Assembly (NCBI RefSeq): GCF_026153515.1
Contig: NZ_CP110644.1
Coordinates: 5,397,501 to 5,461,500, forward strand
Source: Pseudomonas sp. KU26590
Lineage (GTDB): Bacteria; Pseudomonadota; Gammaproteobacteria; Pseudomonadales; Pseudomonadaceae
DNA: 64,000 nucleotides
Direction: 5' to 3'
Positions 9,045 to 17,937 of the stretch are shown here, one piece after another; position 1 is the first letter of the stretch; every line of letters starts with the position of its first letter. Below the pieces are notes generated by a model, which was not told the DNA's origin, did not search any database, and was given only the letters and a program-made list of their open reading frames with translations. The position numbers and the translations under genes are program-made.

Positions 9045-10055
9045 TCATTGGGTGAATACCTCCTTCAAGCGAGGTGCGATCGAGTCCAGTGAGCGAATCT
9101 CCATGGCGGCGTCAATCGCCGCAGCCGCTTTGGGCATGCCGTATACCGCACAGCTTTCCTGATTCTGGGCAATGGTGAGAAAGCCCCTCTGACGCATCAG
9201 CTTGAGTCCCTGCGCACCATCACGGCCCATGCCGGTCAACAAAACACCCACTGCGTCACCATTCCAATAGCTGGCCACACTTTCGAAAAACACGTCGATG
9301 GAGGGCCTGTAAATTTCGTTAACCGGCTCTGCGGTGTACGCCAGTGTGCCGTTCCTGAGCAAACGAATGTGGTGGTTGGTGCCTGCCAGCAGCACCGTGC
9401 CCACTTGCGGCGGCTCGCCATTGCGCGCCAGCCTGACCTGAAGCCCCGAAGAGCTGCTCAGCCATTGCGCCATCCCTTCGGCGAACACCTGATCCACGTG
9501 CTGCACCAGCACGATGGCGGCCGGGAAATCCGTCGGCAGCGCCTTGAGCAGTATTTCCAGCGCCGCGGGTCCGCCGGCCGATGAGCCGATCGCGATCAAC
9601 CGCTGACGCTGGGCCGACTCCCGCACCGGTGGCGGCGCGGCGCGGACCCGCGTGTCCCGCTCGCCAATGAGCCAGCCTATATTAAGTATCTTGCGCAACA
9701 AAGGCGCGGCTGCATCCTTGGGATTGCCGGCCCCCAGCGCGGGCGTGTCGACCACGTCCAGCGCGCCATGGCCCATGGCTTCGAACACCCGATTCACATT
9801 CTGCTCGCGATCCACGGTGACGATGACGATGGCGCACGGCGTCGCCGCCATGATACGTCGAGTGGCCTCCACGCCGTCCATCACCGGCATGATCAGGTCC
9901 ATCAAGATCAGGTCGGGCGTCAGCTGCGCGCAGCGCTCCACCGCCTCGGCGCCATTGCTGGCCACCCAGGCAATCTGGTGCGCCGGCTCAAAGGCCAGCG
10001 CACGGCGCAGCGCCTCCACCGCCATGGGCATGTCGTTGACGATGGCAATCTTCAT
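9045..10055 (-). CDS. wspF: WspF, CheB-type protein-glutamate methylesterase
   Basis: Removes methyl groups from the receptor WspA and so resets the pathway; loss of WspF is known to lock Pseudomonas into high cyclic di-GMP, wrinkly colonies. 336 residues: N-terminal receiver with phosphoacceptor D53 in LILMDLIMP, then a CheB catalytic domain with GSSAGGP (catalytic Ser about 159), His about 186 in QHVDQ and Asp about 279 in LLTGMGRDG. All three catalytic residues are intact, so the pathway should be under normal negative control in this strain. The start codon overlaps the wspE stop by four bases, indicating translational coupling. Confidence 0.96.
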   Translation of the reverse strand: MKIAIVNDMPMAVEALRRALAFEPAHQIAWVASNGAEAVERCAQLTPDLILMDLIMPVMDGVEATRRIMAATPCAIVIVTVDREQNVNRVFEAMGHGALDVVDTPALGAGNPKDAAAPLLRKILNIGWLIGERDTRVRAAPPPVRESAQRQRLIAIGSSAGGPAALEILLKALPTDFPAAIVLVQHVDQVFAEGMAQWLSSSSGLQVRLARNGEPPQVGTVLLAGTNHHIRLLRNGTLAYTAEPVNEIYRPSIDVFFESVASYWNGDAVGVLLTGMGRDGAQGLKLMRQRGFLTIAQNQESCAVYGMPKAAAAIDAAMEIRSLDSIAPRLKEVFTQ

Positions 10056-12388
10056 CCCTGCGCATCTCCTATCAACTCAACGACGGCATCAAGCAGCGCG
10101 TCGTCATGGAAACTGGCCTTGGCCAGATAGTAATCGGCGCCGGCATCCAGGCCGCGACGGCGGTCTTCTTCACGGTCCTTGTACGACACCACCATCACCG
10201 GCAGCGATTGCAGGCGGCTGTCGCGACGCACCAGCGTCACCAGCTCGATGCCGTCCATGCGCGGCATGTCAATGTCGGTGATGAGCAAGTCGAAATCCTC
10301 ACCGCGCAACGCGTTCCAGCCGTCCATGCCATCCACGGCCACCGCGACTTCGTAACCACGGCTGGCCAGCAACTTGCGCTCCAGCTCGCGGACCGTCAGC
10401 GAATCATCGACCACCAGCACGCGCTTGCGAGCTCGGGTGTCCGCCTGCTGGCTGCGCCGGTCAATGCGCGCCAGGCGTCCGGTATTGAGCAGTTTCTCCA
10501 CCGAACGCAGCATGTCTTCGACGTCGATGATCAGCACCGCCGAGCCATCGTCGAGCAAGGCGCCCGCAGAGATGTCCTGAACCTTGCCCAGGCGCGGATC
10601 CAGCGGCAGAACCACCAGCGTGCGTTCGCCGATGAAGCGTTCCACGGCGACGCCATACACCGCATCGCGCTCGCGAATCACCACCACTTTGAGGACGTCT
10701 TCACTGTGCTGGCTGGCCGGACGGTTTAGCAGCTGTGTGGCGGCGACCAGCCCGACATGCCGCTCTTCATGCCAGAAATGCTGACGTCCTTCCAGTTGTA
10801 CGATTTCGTCGGCACGCACGTCACGCATGCGCTCGATGTGCGCCAGCGGAAAGGCGTACGCTTCGCCGCCGACTTCCACCACGAGACTGCGCACCACCGA
10901 CAACGTCAGCGGCACTTCCAGATGGAAGCGGCTGCCCTGCCCGGCGCGCTGGTCCAGTTCGACGCCGCCACGCAGCTGCCGAACCATGTGCTGGACCGCG
11001 TCCAGGCCGACGCCTCGACCGGACACTTCGGTGACCGTGTCGCGCATGCTGAAACCGGGCAGAAACAGGAAGCTCAGCAGCTCCTCTTCGCTCAACTGCG
11101 CAGCGGTTTCAGCGGGCGAGAGCTTGCGCTCGATGATGTTCAGGCGCAGGCGTTCGAGGTCAACGCCGGCGCCGTCGTCGATCAGCTCGACCACCAGCAG
11201 CCCGGCCTGGTGCGAGGCCTTCAGCTGAATCAGCCCCTCGGCCGGCTTGCCGCAAGCGATGCGCTGTGCCGGCAGCTCAATGCCGTGGTCGACGGCGTTG
11301 CGCAGTAAATGGGTCAGCGGCGCTTCGAGTTTTTCCAGCACATCGCGATCGACCTGGGTTTTCTCGCCGTCGATTTCCAGGCGCACCTGCTTGCCCAGCG
11401 AGCGGCCCAGATCACGGACCATGCGCGCTTGCCCCGCCAGCACATCGGCAAACGGACGCATGCGGCAGGCCAGCGCGGTGTCGTAGAGCAGTTGCGCGCG
11501 TTGCGAGGCCTGCCAGCCGAACTCGTCGAGGTCGGCCGTCTGTTGAATCAGCAAGTGCTGCGCCTCACCGAGCAGACGCCGCGCTTCGTCCAGCGTCTTT
11601 TGCGCGTCGGGATCGGCGTTGGCGCCGAGCAAGGCTTCGAGACTGTCCAGCGCTCGGGTTGCGCCGGTCTGCGAGCGTTTGACCCGCTGCATCGCGGCCA
11701 GATAAGGCTTCAACCGTTGGGTCTCGACCAGCGACTTGCTGGACAGGTCCAGCAGGTTGTTCAAGCGTTCGGCGGTGACGCGCAGGACCCGTTCACCGGT
11801 CTCGGCCACGCGGCGCTCGCCGGGGCCATCCGCTTTGAGCGCAGGATCCGGAACGGCTTCGACAATGGAAGCTGCCAGCTCTTCGGCCGCCGAATCCTGC
11901 GCAGACTGAAGCGAGGTGACCAGCGACTGCGCGTTGGCGAGCAGGATGTCTTCCAGGGAAGGCAATGCGGTGGGCACCAGCATGGCTTTCAAGGCCGGAT
12001 CGTCGCTGACCATGTTGTTCATCAGCGCCACATAGCCGTCCACATCCGCCTGCGGCACGTTGGCGCCGGGCGTGGCGATGCGCATCAGCAAATCGGTGCC
12101 CATCAGCAGGGCGTCGATGTGTTCGGGCAGCAGGTAAAGTCGCCCTTCCTGGGCGCTGACCAGGCAATCTTCCATGACGTGGGAAACGCTGACACCCGCG
12201 TTGACCCCGACAATCCGCGCCGCGCCTTTCAGCGAATGGGCCGCGCGCATGCACGCTTCCAGCTGATCGGCCTGGGTCGGGTTGCGCTCAAGGGCCAGCA
12301 GGCCCGCGCTCAACACTTGGGTCTGCGCTTCCGCCTCCAGGGTGAAGAGTTCGAACAGCGACGCGTCGCGCATTTGATCGGGCGTCAT
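10052..12388 (-). CDS. wspE: WspE, CheA-type hybrid histidine kinase with receiver domain
   Basis: Central kinase of the Wsp system; it autophosphorylates and passes phosphate to WspR and WspF. 778 residues in the order Hpt domain with the phosphorylated His in AAHSLKGAARIV (about H51), dimerisation and HATPase region (LRNAVDHGIELP N-box, ELIDDGAGVD and SGRGVGLDAV G-boxes), CheW-like domain, and a C-terminal receiver (about 655-778) with acceptor Asp about 705 in LLITDIDMP. Domain order and length agree with other WspE proteins and no key residue is missing. It overlaps wspD upstream and wspF downstream by four bases each, so the proteins are likely made in coordinated amounts. Confidence 0.96.
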   Translation of the reverse strand: MTPDQMRDASLFELFTLEAEAQTQVLSAGLLALERNPTQADQLEACMRAAHSLKGAARIVGVNAGVSVSHVMEDCLVSAQEGRLYLLPEHIDALLMGTDLLMRIATPGANVPQADVDGYVALMNNMVSDDPALKAMLVPTALPSLEDILLANAQSLVTSLQSAQDSAAEELAASIVEAVPDPALKADGPGERRVAETGERVLRVTAERLNNLLDLSSKSLVETQRLKPYLAAMQRVKRSQTGATRALDSLEALLGANADPDAQKTLDEARRLLGEAQHLLIQQTADLDEFGWQASQRAQLLYDTALACRMRPFADVLAGQARMVRDLGRSLGKQVRLEIDGEKTQVDRDVLEKLEAPLTHLLRNAVDHGIELPAQRIACGKPAEGLIQLKASHQAGLLVVELIDDGAGVDLERLRLNIIERKLSPAETAAQLSEEELLSFLFLPGFSMRDTVTEVSGRGVGLDAVQHMVRQLRGGVELDQRAGQGSRFHLEVPLTLSVVRSLVVEVGGEAYAFPLAHIERMRDVRADEIVQLEGRQHFWHEERHVGLVAATQLLNRPASQHSEDVLKVVVIRERDAVYGVAVERFIGERTLVVLPLDPRLGKVQDISAGALLDDGSAVLIIDVEDMLRSVEKLLNTGRLARIDRRSQQADTRARKRVLVVDDSLTVRELERKLLASRGYEVAVAVDGMDGWNALRGEDFDLLITDIDMPRMDGIELVTLVRRDSRLQSLPVMVVSYKDREEDRRRGLDAGADYYLAKASFHDDALLDAVVELIGDAQG

Positions 12389-13068
12389 GTCAGGCTCCGG
12401 TTCACAGCCGACAAGAGTTGGTCTTCATCGAGCAGGCGCAGGCTGCGGTTTTTCCATTGCACGACGCCTCGGGTGAAGCGGGCGTTGCTGTTCTGCGCCG
12501 AGGCCGAGGCGGTATCCAGCAGTCGGGCCTCGATGGCATGAATGCCGTCAACCTCGTCCACCGGCACCACCACCGGACCGCCGTCTGCCGAAACGATCAG
12601 CATGCGCGGCAATGTTCGGGCATCACCGACCGGCGCGACTGAAGGGTCCAGCCCGAGCAGTTCAACGAACGACAGGCAGGCCACCAGGGCACCGCGCACA
12701 TTGGCAACGCCCAGCAAGGCGCGGGAACGCTGGTGCGGAAGCGAGTGAATGGCTTGCACCGGCGACACTTCCACCAGACAACGGGTGGGCAGGCAGAGCC
12801 ATTCTTCGCCCAGCCGAAACACCACGGTCGAGCGGGTTTCGACGTCGACGGCCAGCGCATCGCTGTGCATCGACACGCGCTGCTCCTGCGCCAGCGAGTA
12901 ACGGTCGAGCAAGCGCGTTGCCGCCGCCGAGTACACCGAGCAGTTGCGGCAATGAATATGATCGGCAAGCAGCGGGCAGGACCGGTCGCCATGGATGCCG
13001 ATGCGGTTCCAGCAGTCGTCGATCGCCTCGGCGTCGTCGCTGACCAGCTCTGTGTGTACGCGACTCAT
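12385..13068 (-). CDS. wspD: WspD, CheW-like coupling protein
   Basis: One of two scaffold proteins coupling the receptor WspA to the kinase WspE. 227 residues. An N-terminal extension contains several Cys and His (CPLLADHIHCRNC, about residues 30-45), giving a small metal-site-like appearance, as I recall in other WspD proteins; metal binding is not established here. The rest is a CheW domain (VVFRLGEEWLCLPTRCLVEV, VRGALVACLSFVELLGL). It overlaps wspC and wspE by four bases on either side. Distinguished from WspB by its greater length and its position between wspC and wspE. Confidence 0.93.
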   Translation of the reverse strand: MSRVHTELVSDDAEAIDDCWNRIGIHGDRSCPLLADHIHCRNCSVYSAAATRLLDRYSLAQEQRVSMHSDALAVDVETRSTVVFRLGEEWLCLPTRCLVEVSPVQAIHSLPHQRSRALLGVANVRGALVACLSFVELLGLDPSVAPVGDARTLPRMLIVSADGGPVVVPVDEVDGIHAIEARLLDTASASAQNSNARFTRGVVQWKNRSLRLLDEDQLLSAVNRSLT

Positions 13069-14426
13069 CCACTGCGTCCTTCTTTAGTGACACCCCGTGC
13101 CGCGCGCTCCTGCAGCCGCCGGGCCCCTGCGCTGTCGCCCTGGGCGGCAAGCAGCGCGGCCAGTTGCGCCAGAGTTTCCGGATGCTGCGGTTGCAGATAC
13201 AACGCCTTGCGATAGAACCCTTGTGCCGCGCTCGCCTGCCCCGCTACCTCGCTGAGCAGGCCCAGCCAGTAAAACACCGGGGCCACGGGCTCGAAGCGCT
13301 TGAGGTACTGCTCGCACGCAACCTTCGCCTCGGCACTGCGGCCTTCGTTGGCAAGGACCGCGATGCTGCGCAATAACTCGGCAGCTTCGCCATTGCCATT
13401 GCCAGCGCCCGGCGCCGGCAATGCCTTGATGTCGGGTCTGAGCGCTGCCCTGCGTTCTTCAGTCAGCGCAGAATCACCCAACAACCTCGGCGCAAAGGGC
13501 TGCGGCTTATGGCTGCTGCGCGACAGAGTCGTTGTTGAGTGAGCAGTCGTTGAATAAGCGGGCGACGAGTCGCTTCGCGACGGCTGCATGGCTGGGGCAG
13601 TCAAGACGCCGTGGGGTTCGGGAACGGCTTCGTCATGCCGACGAAAGGCAAAAGATTGGGCAATGCCGATCGACACCATGCCCATGCGCCCGAGCAGGCT
13701 GCCCTCGGCAGGGCCGATGAACAGCACGCCATCGTCGCGAGTCATGCGCTTGAGTGCATCAAAACCCTGACGCTGGGTGTCGACGTCAAAGTAGATCAGC
13801 AGGTTGCGGCAGAACACGAAATCATAGGCCGACTGCGCGACCGCCATGGTGGGATCGAGCAGGTTGCCGGACTGGAAACGCACCTGAGACCGCACTCGCT
13901 CTTCAAGACGATAGCCCTCTTCAGCCGGGCTGAAAAAACGTTCCCGGTAACCCAGTTGATCGCCGCGAAAAGAGTTTTTGCCATACACACCCTGGCGCGC
14001 GCGCTGAATTGAAAGCGGGCTGATGTCCACGGCTTCGACGCTGAACTGCGGGCCTCGCAGACCGGCGTCGAACAGCGCCATGGCGATGGAGTAAGGCTCC
14101 TCGCCGGTGGAGCACGGCAGGCTGAGAATGCGCAGCGGACGAACGCCGTTGAGCTGCGCCAACCGGGCATTGGCCAGCTTGCCGAGGGTGACGAAAGATT
14201 CCGGATAACGGAAAAACCAGGTTTCGGGGACGATCACTGCTTCGATCAGCGCCTGTTGCTCGTCCGCCGAGACAAGCAGCGTCTGCCAGTAGTCATCGTG
14301 GTCCCGCGCCTTGGACAGCGTGCAGCGCTGACGTACGGCGCGCTCGATGATCGCCTCGCCCACCGACGCGACGTCCAGGCCGATGCGGTCTTTGAGAAAG
14401 GCGAAGAAACGCGCGTCGCTGCTCAT
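13065..14426 (-). CDS. wspC: WspC, CheR-type methyltransferase with TPR-like C-terminus
   Basis: Methylates glutamates on WspA with S-adenosylmethionine, opposing WspF. 453 residues: CheR N-terminal helical part, then the SAM-binding domain with LPCSTGEEPYSIAMALFD and YDFVFCRNLLIYFD, a Ser/Thr/Pro-rich variable linker (about 285-350), and TPR-like helices near the C-terminus (FYWLGLLSEVAGQASAAQG). The TPR extension is typical of WspC and absent from flagellar CheR. Four-base overlaps with wspB and wspD show tight operon structure. Confidence 0.95.
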   Translation of the reverse strand: MSSDARFFAFLKDRIGLDVASVGEAIIERAVRQRCTLSKARDHDDYWQTLLVSADEQQALIEAVIVPETWFFRYPESFVTLGKLANARLAQLNGVRPLRILSLPCSTGEEPYSIAMALFDAGLRGPQFSVEAVDISPLSIQRARQGVYGKNSFRGDQLGYRERFFSPAEEGYRLEERVRSQVRFQSGNLLDPTMAVAQSAYDFVFCRNLLIYFDVDTQRQGFDALKRMTRDDGVLFIGPAEGSLLGRMGMVSIGIAQSFAFRRHDEAVPEPHGVLTAPAMQPSRSDSSPAYSTTAHSTTTLSRSSHKPQPFAPRLLGDSALTEERRAALRPDIKALPAPGAGNGNGEAAELLRSIAVLANEGRSAEAKVACEQYLKRFEPVAPVFYWLGLLSEVAGQASAAQGFYRKALYLQPQHPETLAQLAALLAAQGDSAGARRLQERAARGVTKEGRSG

Positions 14427-14959
14427 GGCGCCGCCTCGAAGGCATCAAGGCTCATGGGCTGCTCGGGAAACAACAGTTCGCGCACCGCGTCACTGAGCAA
14501 GTCCTCCACGCGTATCCATTGCAGCAGACCGTGCTCGTCCTCGCGCACCGGGCCCAGATACGGCGCCTGTGCGTTGTCCAGGCCGTAGGCTTTGAATTCA
14601 TGGGGCGAGCAGCGCAGCGTGTCGGTCGCCTGTTCGAGGATCAAGCCCAGCTCCCGGGCGGGACGATCGCCGCCGAGGCGGTAATGAACCAGCACCAGCC
14701 GTGTGCTGGTGCGCACCTGAGCGGGATGGCCGAAGGTCAGCGCGCTCAGGTCGATGACCGGCACGATCGCGCCCCGGTGGGCGAACACCCCGGCGACCCA
14801 GTGCGGCGCTTGTGCAATGGGCTTGAGCACCAGCCGTGGCAGCACTTCGGCGACTTCTGTCGCTTGCAGCGCATAGCGTTCCGCGCCGATGCGGAACAGC
14901 AGAAACAGCTTGTTCTTGGGCAACACCGCAGCGCTGCGCTTGGCTGAATGCTCGATCAT
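14423..14959 (-). CDS. wspB: WspB, CheW-like coupling protein
   Basis: Small scaffold protein joining the receptor WspA to the kinase WspE. 178 residues, essentially one CheW domain (LFLLFRIGAERYALQATEV at the start, WVAGVFAHRGAIVPVIDLSA in the middle). It lies nine bases after wspA and overlaps wspC by four bases. It is one of the two CheW-like proteins of the operon; the other, WspD, is longer and has a Cys/His-rich N-terminus. Confidence 0.94.
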   Translation of the reverse strand: MIEHSAKRSAAVLPKNKLFLLFRIGAERYALQATEVAEVLPRLVLKPIAQAPHWVAGVFAHRGAIVPVIDLSALTFGHPAQVRTSTRLVLVHYRLGGDRPARELGLILEQATDTLRCSPHEFKAYGLDNAQAPYLGPVREDEHGLLQWIRVEDLLSDAVRELLFPEQPMSLDAFEAAP

Positions 14960-14968
14960 GGGCCTGAC

Positions 14969-16591
14969 TCAGACCTTGAAACGCGAAACGCCGCTACGCA
15001 GCCCCACCGCCACCTGGCTCAGCTCGTCGATGGCGAAGCTGGCCTGACGCAGGGATTCGACAGTCTGGCTGCTGGCATCACCCAGTTGCACCAGCGCCTG
15101 GTTGATCTGTTCGGCGCCTGTGGCCTGGGCCTGCATGCCCTCATTGACCATCAAGACACGCGGCGCCAGGGCCTGCACCTGATGGATGATCTGCGAAAGC
15201 TGCTCACCGACCTGGGTCACTTCGTACATGCCGCGACGCACTTCTTCGGAGAATTTGTCCATGCCCATGACGCCCGCCGACACCGCCGACTGGATCTCGC
15301 GAACCATCTGCTCGATGTCATAGGTGGCCACCGCGGTCTGGTCGGCCAGACGCCGGACCTCGGTCGCGACGACGGCAAAGCCTCGGCCGTATTCGCCGGC
15401 TTTTTCGGCTTCGATGGCGGCGTTGAGCGACAGCAGGTTGGTCTGGTCGGCGACTTTGACGATGGTCACCACGACCTGATTGATGTTGCCGGCCTTCTCA
15501 TTGAGGATCGCCAGCTTGGAGTTGACCAGATCGGCCGCGCCCATCACCGAGTGCATGGTTTCTTCCATGCGCGCCAGGCCTTGCTGACCTGAGCCTGCCA
15601 GGACCGAAGCCTGATCGGCCGCCGAAGTCACTTCCGTCATGGTGCGTACCAGATCCCGGGACGTCGCGGCGATTTCCCGCGAGGTAGCGCCGATTTCGGT
15701 TGTCGTCGCAGCGGTCTCGGTGGCCGTTGCCTGTTGCTGCTTGGAGGTGGCGGCAATCTCGGTCACCGACGTGGTCACCTGAATCGACGAGCGCTGGGCC
15801 TGGGACACCAATGCGGCAAGCTCGGCGACCATGTCGTTGAAGCCGGTCTGCACCGATCCGAACTCATCGTTGCGGTCCAGCGCCAGCCGCGTGCTCAGGT
15901 CACCCGTGCGCATGGTGTCGAGTATCTGCACGATGCGGTTCATCGGCGCCAGAATCGCGCGCATCAGCAACAGGCCGCACGCAGCCGCCGCCAGCAGGGC
16001 GATGATCAGCGAGATGCCAAGGGTGATTTTGGCGCTGGAAACAGCGGCCTGAATGGCGTCGGACGCCTTGTCGGCGACCACCTTGTTTTTGGCGCCGAGT
16101 GCGTTGAGCTGTTTGCGACCCTCAAACCACGCGGGCGTGAATTGCTCGGCGAACATCTGTTGGGCCAGCGCGTAGTTGTCGCCCTGGTAAGCCGCGAGCA
16201 CACCGTTGAGCAGTAGCTGGTAGCGTTCGCGCAATTGCAGAAACTGGGCGAAGTCGTTGCGATCCGATTCGTCGAAGATGCTTTTCTGGTAATTGACGAT
16301 CTGCGCCTGCAGGCGGTCTTCGAAGCTTTTGTACTGGTCTTTTTCGGCGCTGGTAAGGTTGCGACCGGCGCCTTCACTGAGTAAACGCTGAGTCTCTACA
16401 TAGCTTTCAACCCAGGCGCCGCGCACGGTGCTGCTGTAAAACACGCCGGGGAGCGCGTCCAGTCGTACCGCATCGCCGCTGCTCTCGATCACCAACAGGC
16501 GATTGAACGCCGCGACCACCATCAACAACATGATGGCGATGATGACAGCGAAGCTCGCCAAAATCCGTTGACGCAACGTCCAGTTCTTCAC
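14969..16591 (-). CDS. wspA: WspA, methyl-accepting surface-sensing receptor
   Basis: Inner-membrane chemoreceptor that starts the Wsp cascade in response to surface contact. 540 residues: first membrane helix about 10-32, a four-helix-bundle-type periplasmic domain with Tyr- and Gln-rich helices, second membrane helix about 190-212 (ITLGISLIIALLAAAACGLL), a HAMP region, and a methyl-accepting signalling hairpin whose tip reads ADQTNLLSLNAAIEAEKAGE. The C-terminus SRFKV has no CheR/CheB tether pentapeptide. First gene of wspABCDEFR. The gap upstream (16592-16904) should hold the operon promoter. Confidence 0.96.
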   Translation of the reverse strand: MKNWTLRQRILASFAVIIAIMLLMVVAAFNRLLVIESSGDAVRLDALPGVFYSSTVRGAWVESYVETQRLLSEGAGRNLTSAEKDQYKSFEDRLQAQIVNYQKSIFDESDRNDFAQFLQLRERYQLLLNGVLAAYQGDNYALAQQMFAEQFTPAWFEGRKQLNALGAKNKVVADKASDAIQAAVSSAKITLGISLIIALLAAAACGLLLMRAILAPMNRIVQILDTMRTGDLSTRLALDRNDEFGSVQTGFNDMVAELAALVSQAQRSSIQVTTSVTEIAATSKQQQATATETAATTTEIGATSREIAATSRDLVRTMTEVTSAADQASVLAGSGQQGLARMEETMHSVMGAADLVNSKLAILNEKAGNINQVVVTIVKVADQTNLLSLNAAIEAEKAGEYGRGFAVVATEVRRLADQTAVATYDIEQMVREIQSAVSAGVMGMDKFSEEVRRGMYEVTQVGEQLSQIIHQVQALAPRVLMVNEGMQAQATGAEQINQALVQLGDASSQTVESLRQASFAIDELSQVAVGLRSGVSRFKV

Positions 16592-16904
16592 AGTCAGCCC
16601 TCAAGGGTTCAACGCCGGCATGACCGGGTTCAAGAAGCGGACCGACGGACGGTCCAAAGCGAGCGGGAGTATAGCCCAGTGCATTCTCAATAATCGGGCT
16701 GTTTCCCACGAGGAAAACGCCATAACACACAGCCAAATTGGAACTGTCTTACATGCTATCGGCTTGATATGGCGTTGCTTGATGGTGCTTTTAAAGCGCG
16801 GGAGAGGGATGCGGGTCAGGCCCCAATGATTATCGGGGCTGACCCGGCAGGTTTGTGGGGGTCGGAAGTTGTGTCTGTTACGGGTCACTGGGCAGACTGA
16901 CGGT
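16592..16904. other. Intergenic region with candidate wspA promoter and DUF533-gene terminator
   Basis: 313 bases between wspA and the DUF533 gene, both on the minus strand. It must contain the wsp promoter and the end of the upstream transcript. A TATACT hexamer (16668-16673, minus strand) inside GGGCTATACT is the best -10 candidate, about 77 bases before the wspA start, but I see no convincing -35 at the right spacing. A hairpin at 16813-16845 lies nearer the DUF533 gene. No open reading frame here looks coding. Confidence 0.4.
16813..16845 (-). terminator. Hairpin downstream of DUF533 gene
   Basis: Imperfect stem: GGGTCAG-GCCCC on one arm and GGGGC-CTGACCC on the other (one base offset), with a loop of about nine bases. 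It sits 60 bases beyond the DUF533 stop on the minus strand. There is no T-tract, so it may be a weak terminator or an RNA 3'-end stabiliser. Confidence 0.35.
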
Positions 16905-17675
16905 TTACGGCTGCGCCTGACGAGCCTGATGCTCAAGCTCGGTCTTGAGGGCCGGATCGAGCTTCAGCTGCTTGGCGAGTTCGTCCAGGTAAGCGCGCTC
17001 CATGAAGTGTTCTTCGTCGACCATCATCACGCTGGCCAGGTACATCTCGGCGGCGATTTCCGGGGTCTGCGCCGCGCGGGCGACATCGACAGGGTCCAGC
17101 GGCTTGTTCAGTTCGGCGTGCAGCCATTGCTGCAGTTCGTTGTCGCCGGTGATGCGGGTGAACTCGCCTTCGATGAGTTCGCGTTCACGCGCGTCGACGT
17201 GGCCATCGGCCTTGGCCGCCGCCACCAGCGCCCGCAGGATGGCCTCGCTGTGCTGTTCGACCTGGGTCGGTGGCACGCGGTCCACGGTTTGCGGCTCAAC
17301 CGGTTGCGCCACACCCTGACTCGCCTGCCAGTTGCCATAGGCCTTGTACGCCAGCACGCCCAACGCTGCGAGCCCGCCGTAGGTCAGCGCTTTGCCGCCC
17401 ATTTTGCGTGCGCCTTTGTTGCCCATCAGCAGGCCCATCGCGCCCGCCGCCAACGCACCGCCGCCGGCACCGGAAAGCAGCCCGCCAAGGCTGCCGCCCA
17501 AATTCCCGCCCAGGCCACTGCCCAACTTACCGCCACTGACCTTGCCGAGCAGATCGCCAAGACCGCCCTGCCCGTTTTGCACGCTTTTGCCGCTCTTGTC
17601 GTGAGCGCCGGCCTTGTTTTGCAGCAGGTCCTGGCCGGATTTCAACAGTTGATCGAGTAAGCCGCGCGTGTTCAT
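16905..17675 (-). CDS. DUF533 / TerB-like protein (YebE family)
   Basis: 256 residues, function unknown. Residues about 30-75 are a Gly-rich, low-complexity stretch (GSGLGGNLGGSLGGLLSGAG), followed by one probable membrane-associated helix (ALTYGGLAALGVLAYKAYG, about 97-115). The C-terminal half is an acidic TerB-like helical domain with LVAAAKADGHVDARERELI and YLASVMMVDEEHFMERAYL, which fits DUF533 / E. coli YebE. The start MNTRGLLDQLLKSGQ is conserved in this family. It is a single gene, read away from the ABC transporter operon. The TerB-like Asp-containing motif suggests metal-ion binding, but this is not shown. Confidence 0.85.
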   Translation of the reverse strand: MNTRGLLDQLLKSGQDLLQNKAGAHDKSGKSVQNGQGGLGDLLGKVSGGKLGSGLGGNLGGSLGGLLSGAGGGALAAGAMGLLMGNKGARKMGGKALTYGGLAALGVLAYKAYGNWQASQGVAQPVEPQTVDRVPPTQVEQHSEAILRALVAAAKADGHVDARERELIEGEFTRITGDNELQQWLHAELNKPLDPVDVARAAQTPEIAAEMYLASVMMVDEEHFMERAYLDELAKQLKLDPALKTELEHQARQAQP

Positions 17676-17937
17676 GACTTCACCTTCAGAAATGGGGACA
17701 GACGATTCGACCCGCAGGTTAAGGCGAAGGCACCAGCAGCCGTTGGGCAGGTTTGCTTCTGAATGTTGCGGCGTTTGGGTGTCCTGAGGCCGGATGACGA
17801 TGGGGTTTCACTCAACCGCATCAGCCTGCACGAATGGGCTCGGTATTTGCTGCGTCAAGTTTGTCGAGGATCGAACTGGGCACTACGCTCTGCACCATTG
17901 ATCTCTGCCCAAACAACTACCATGAGGCAAACCCACC

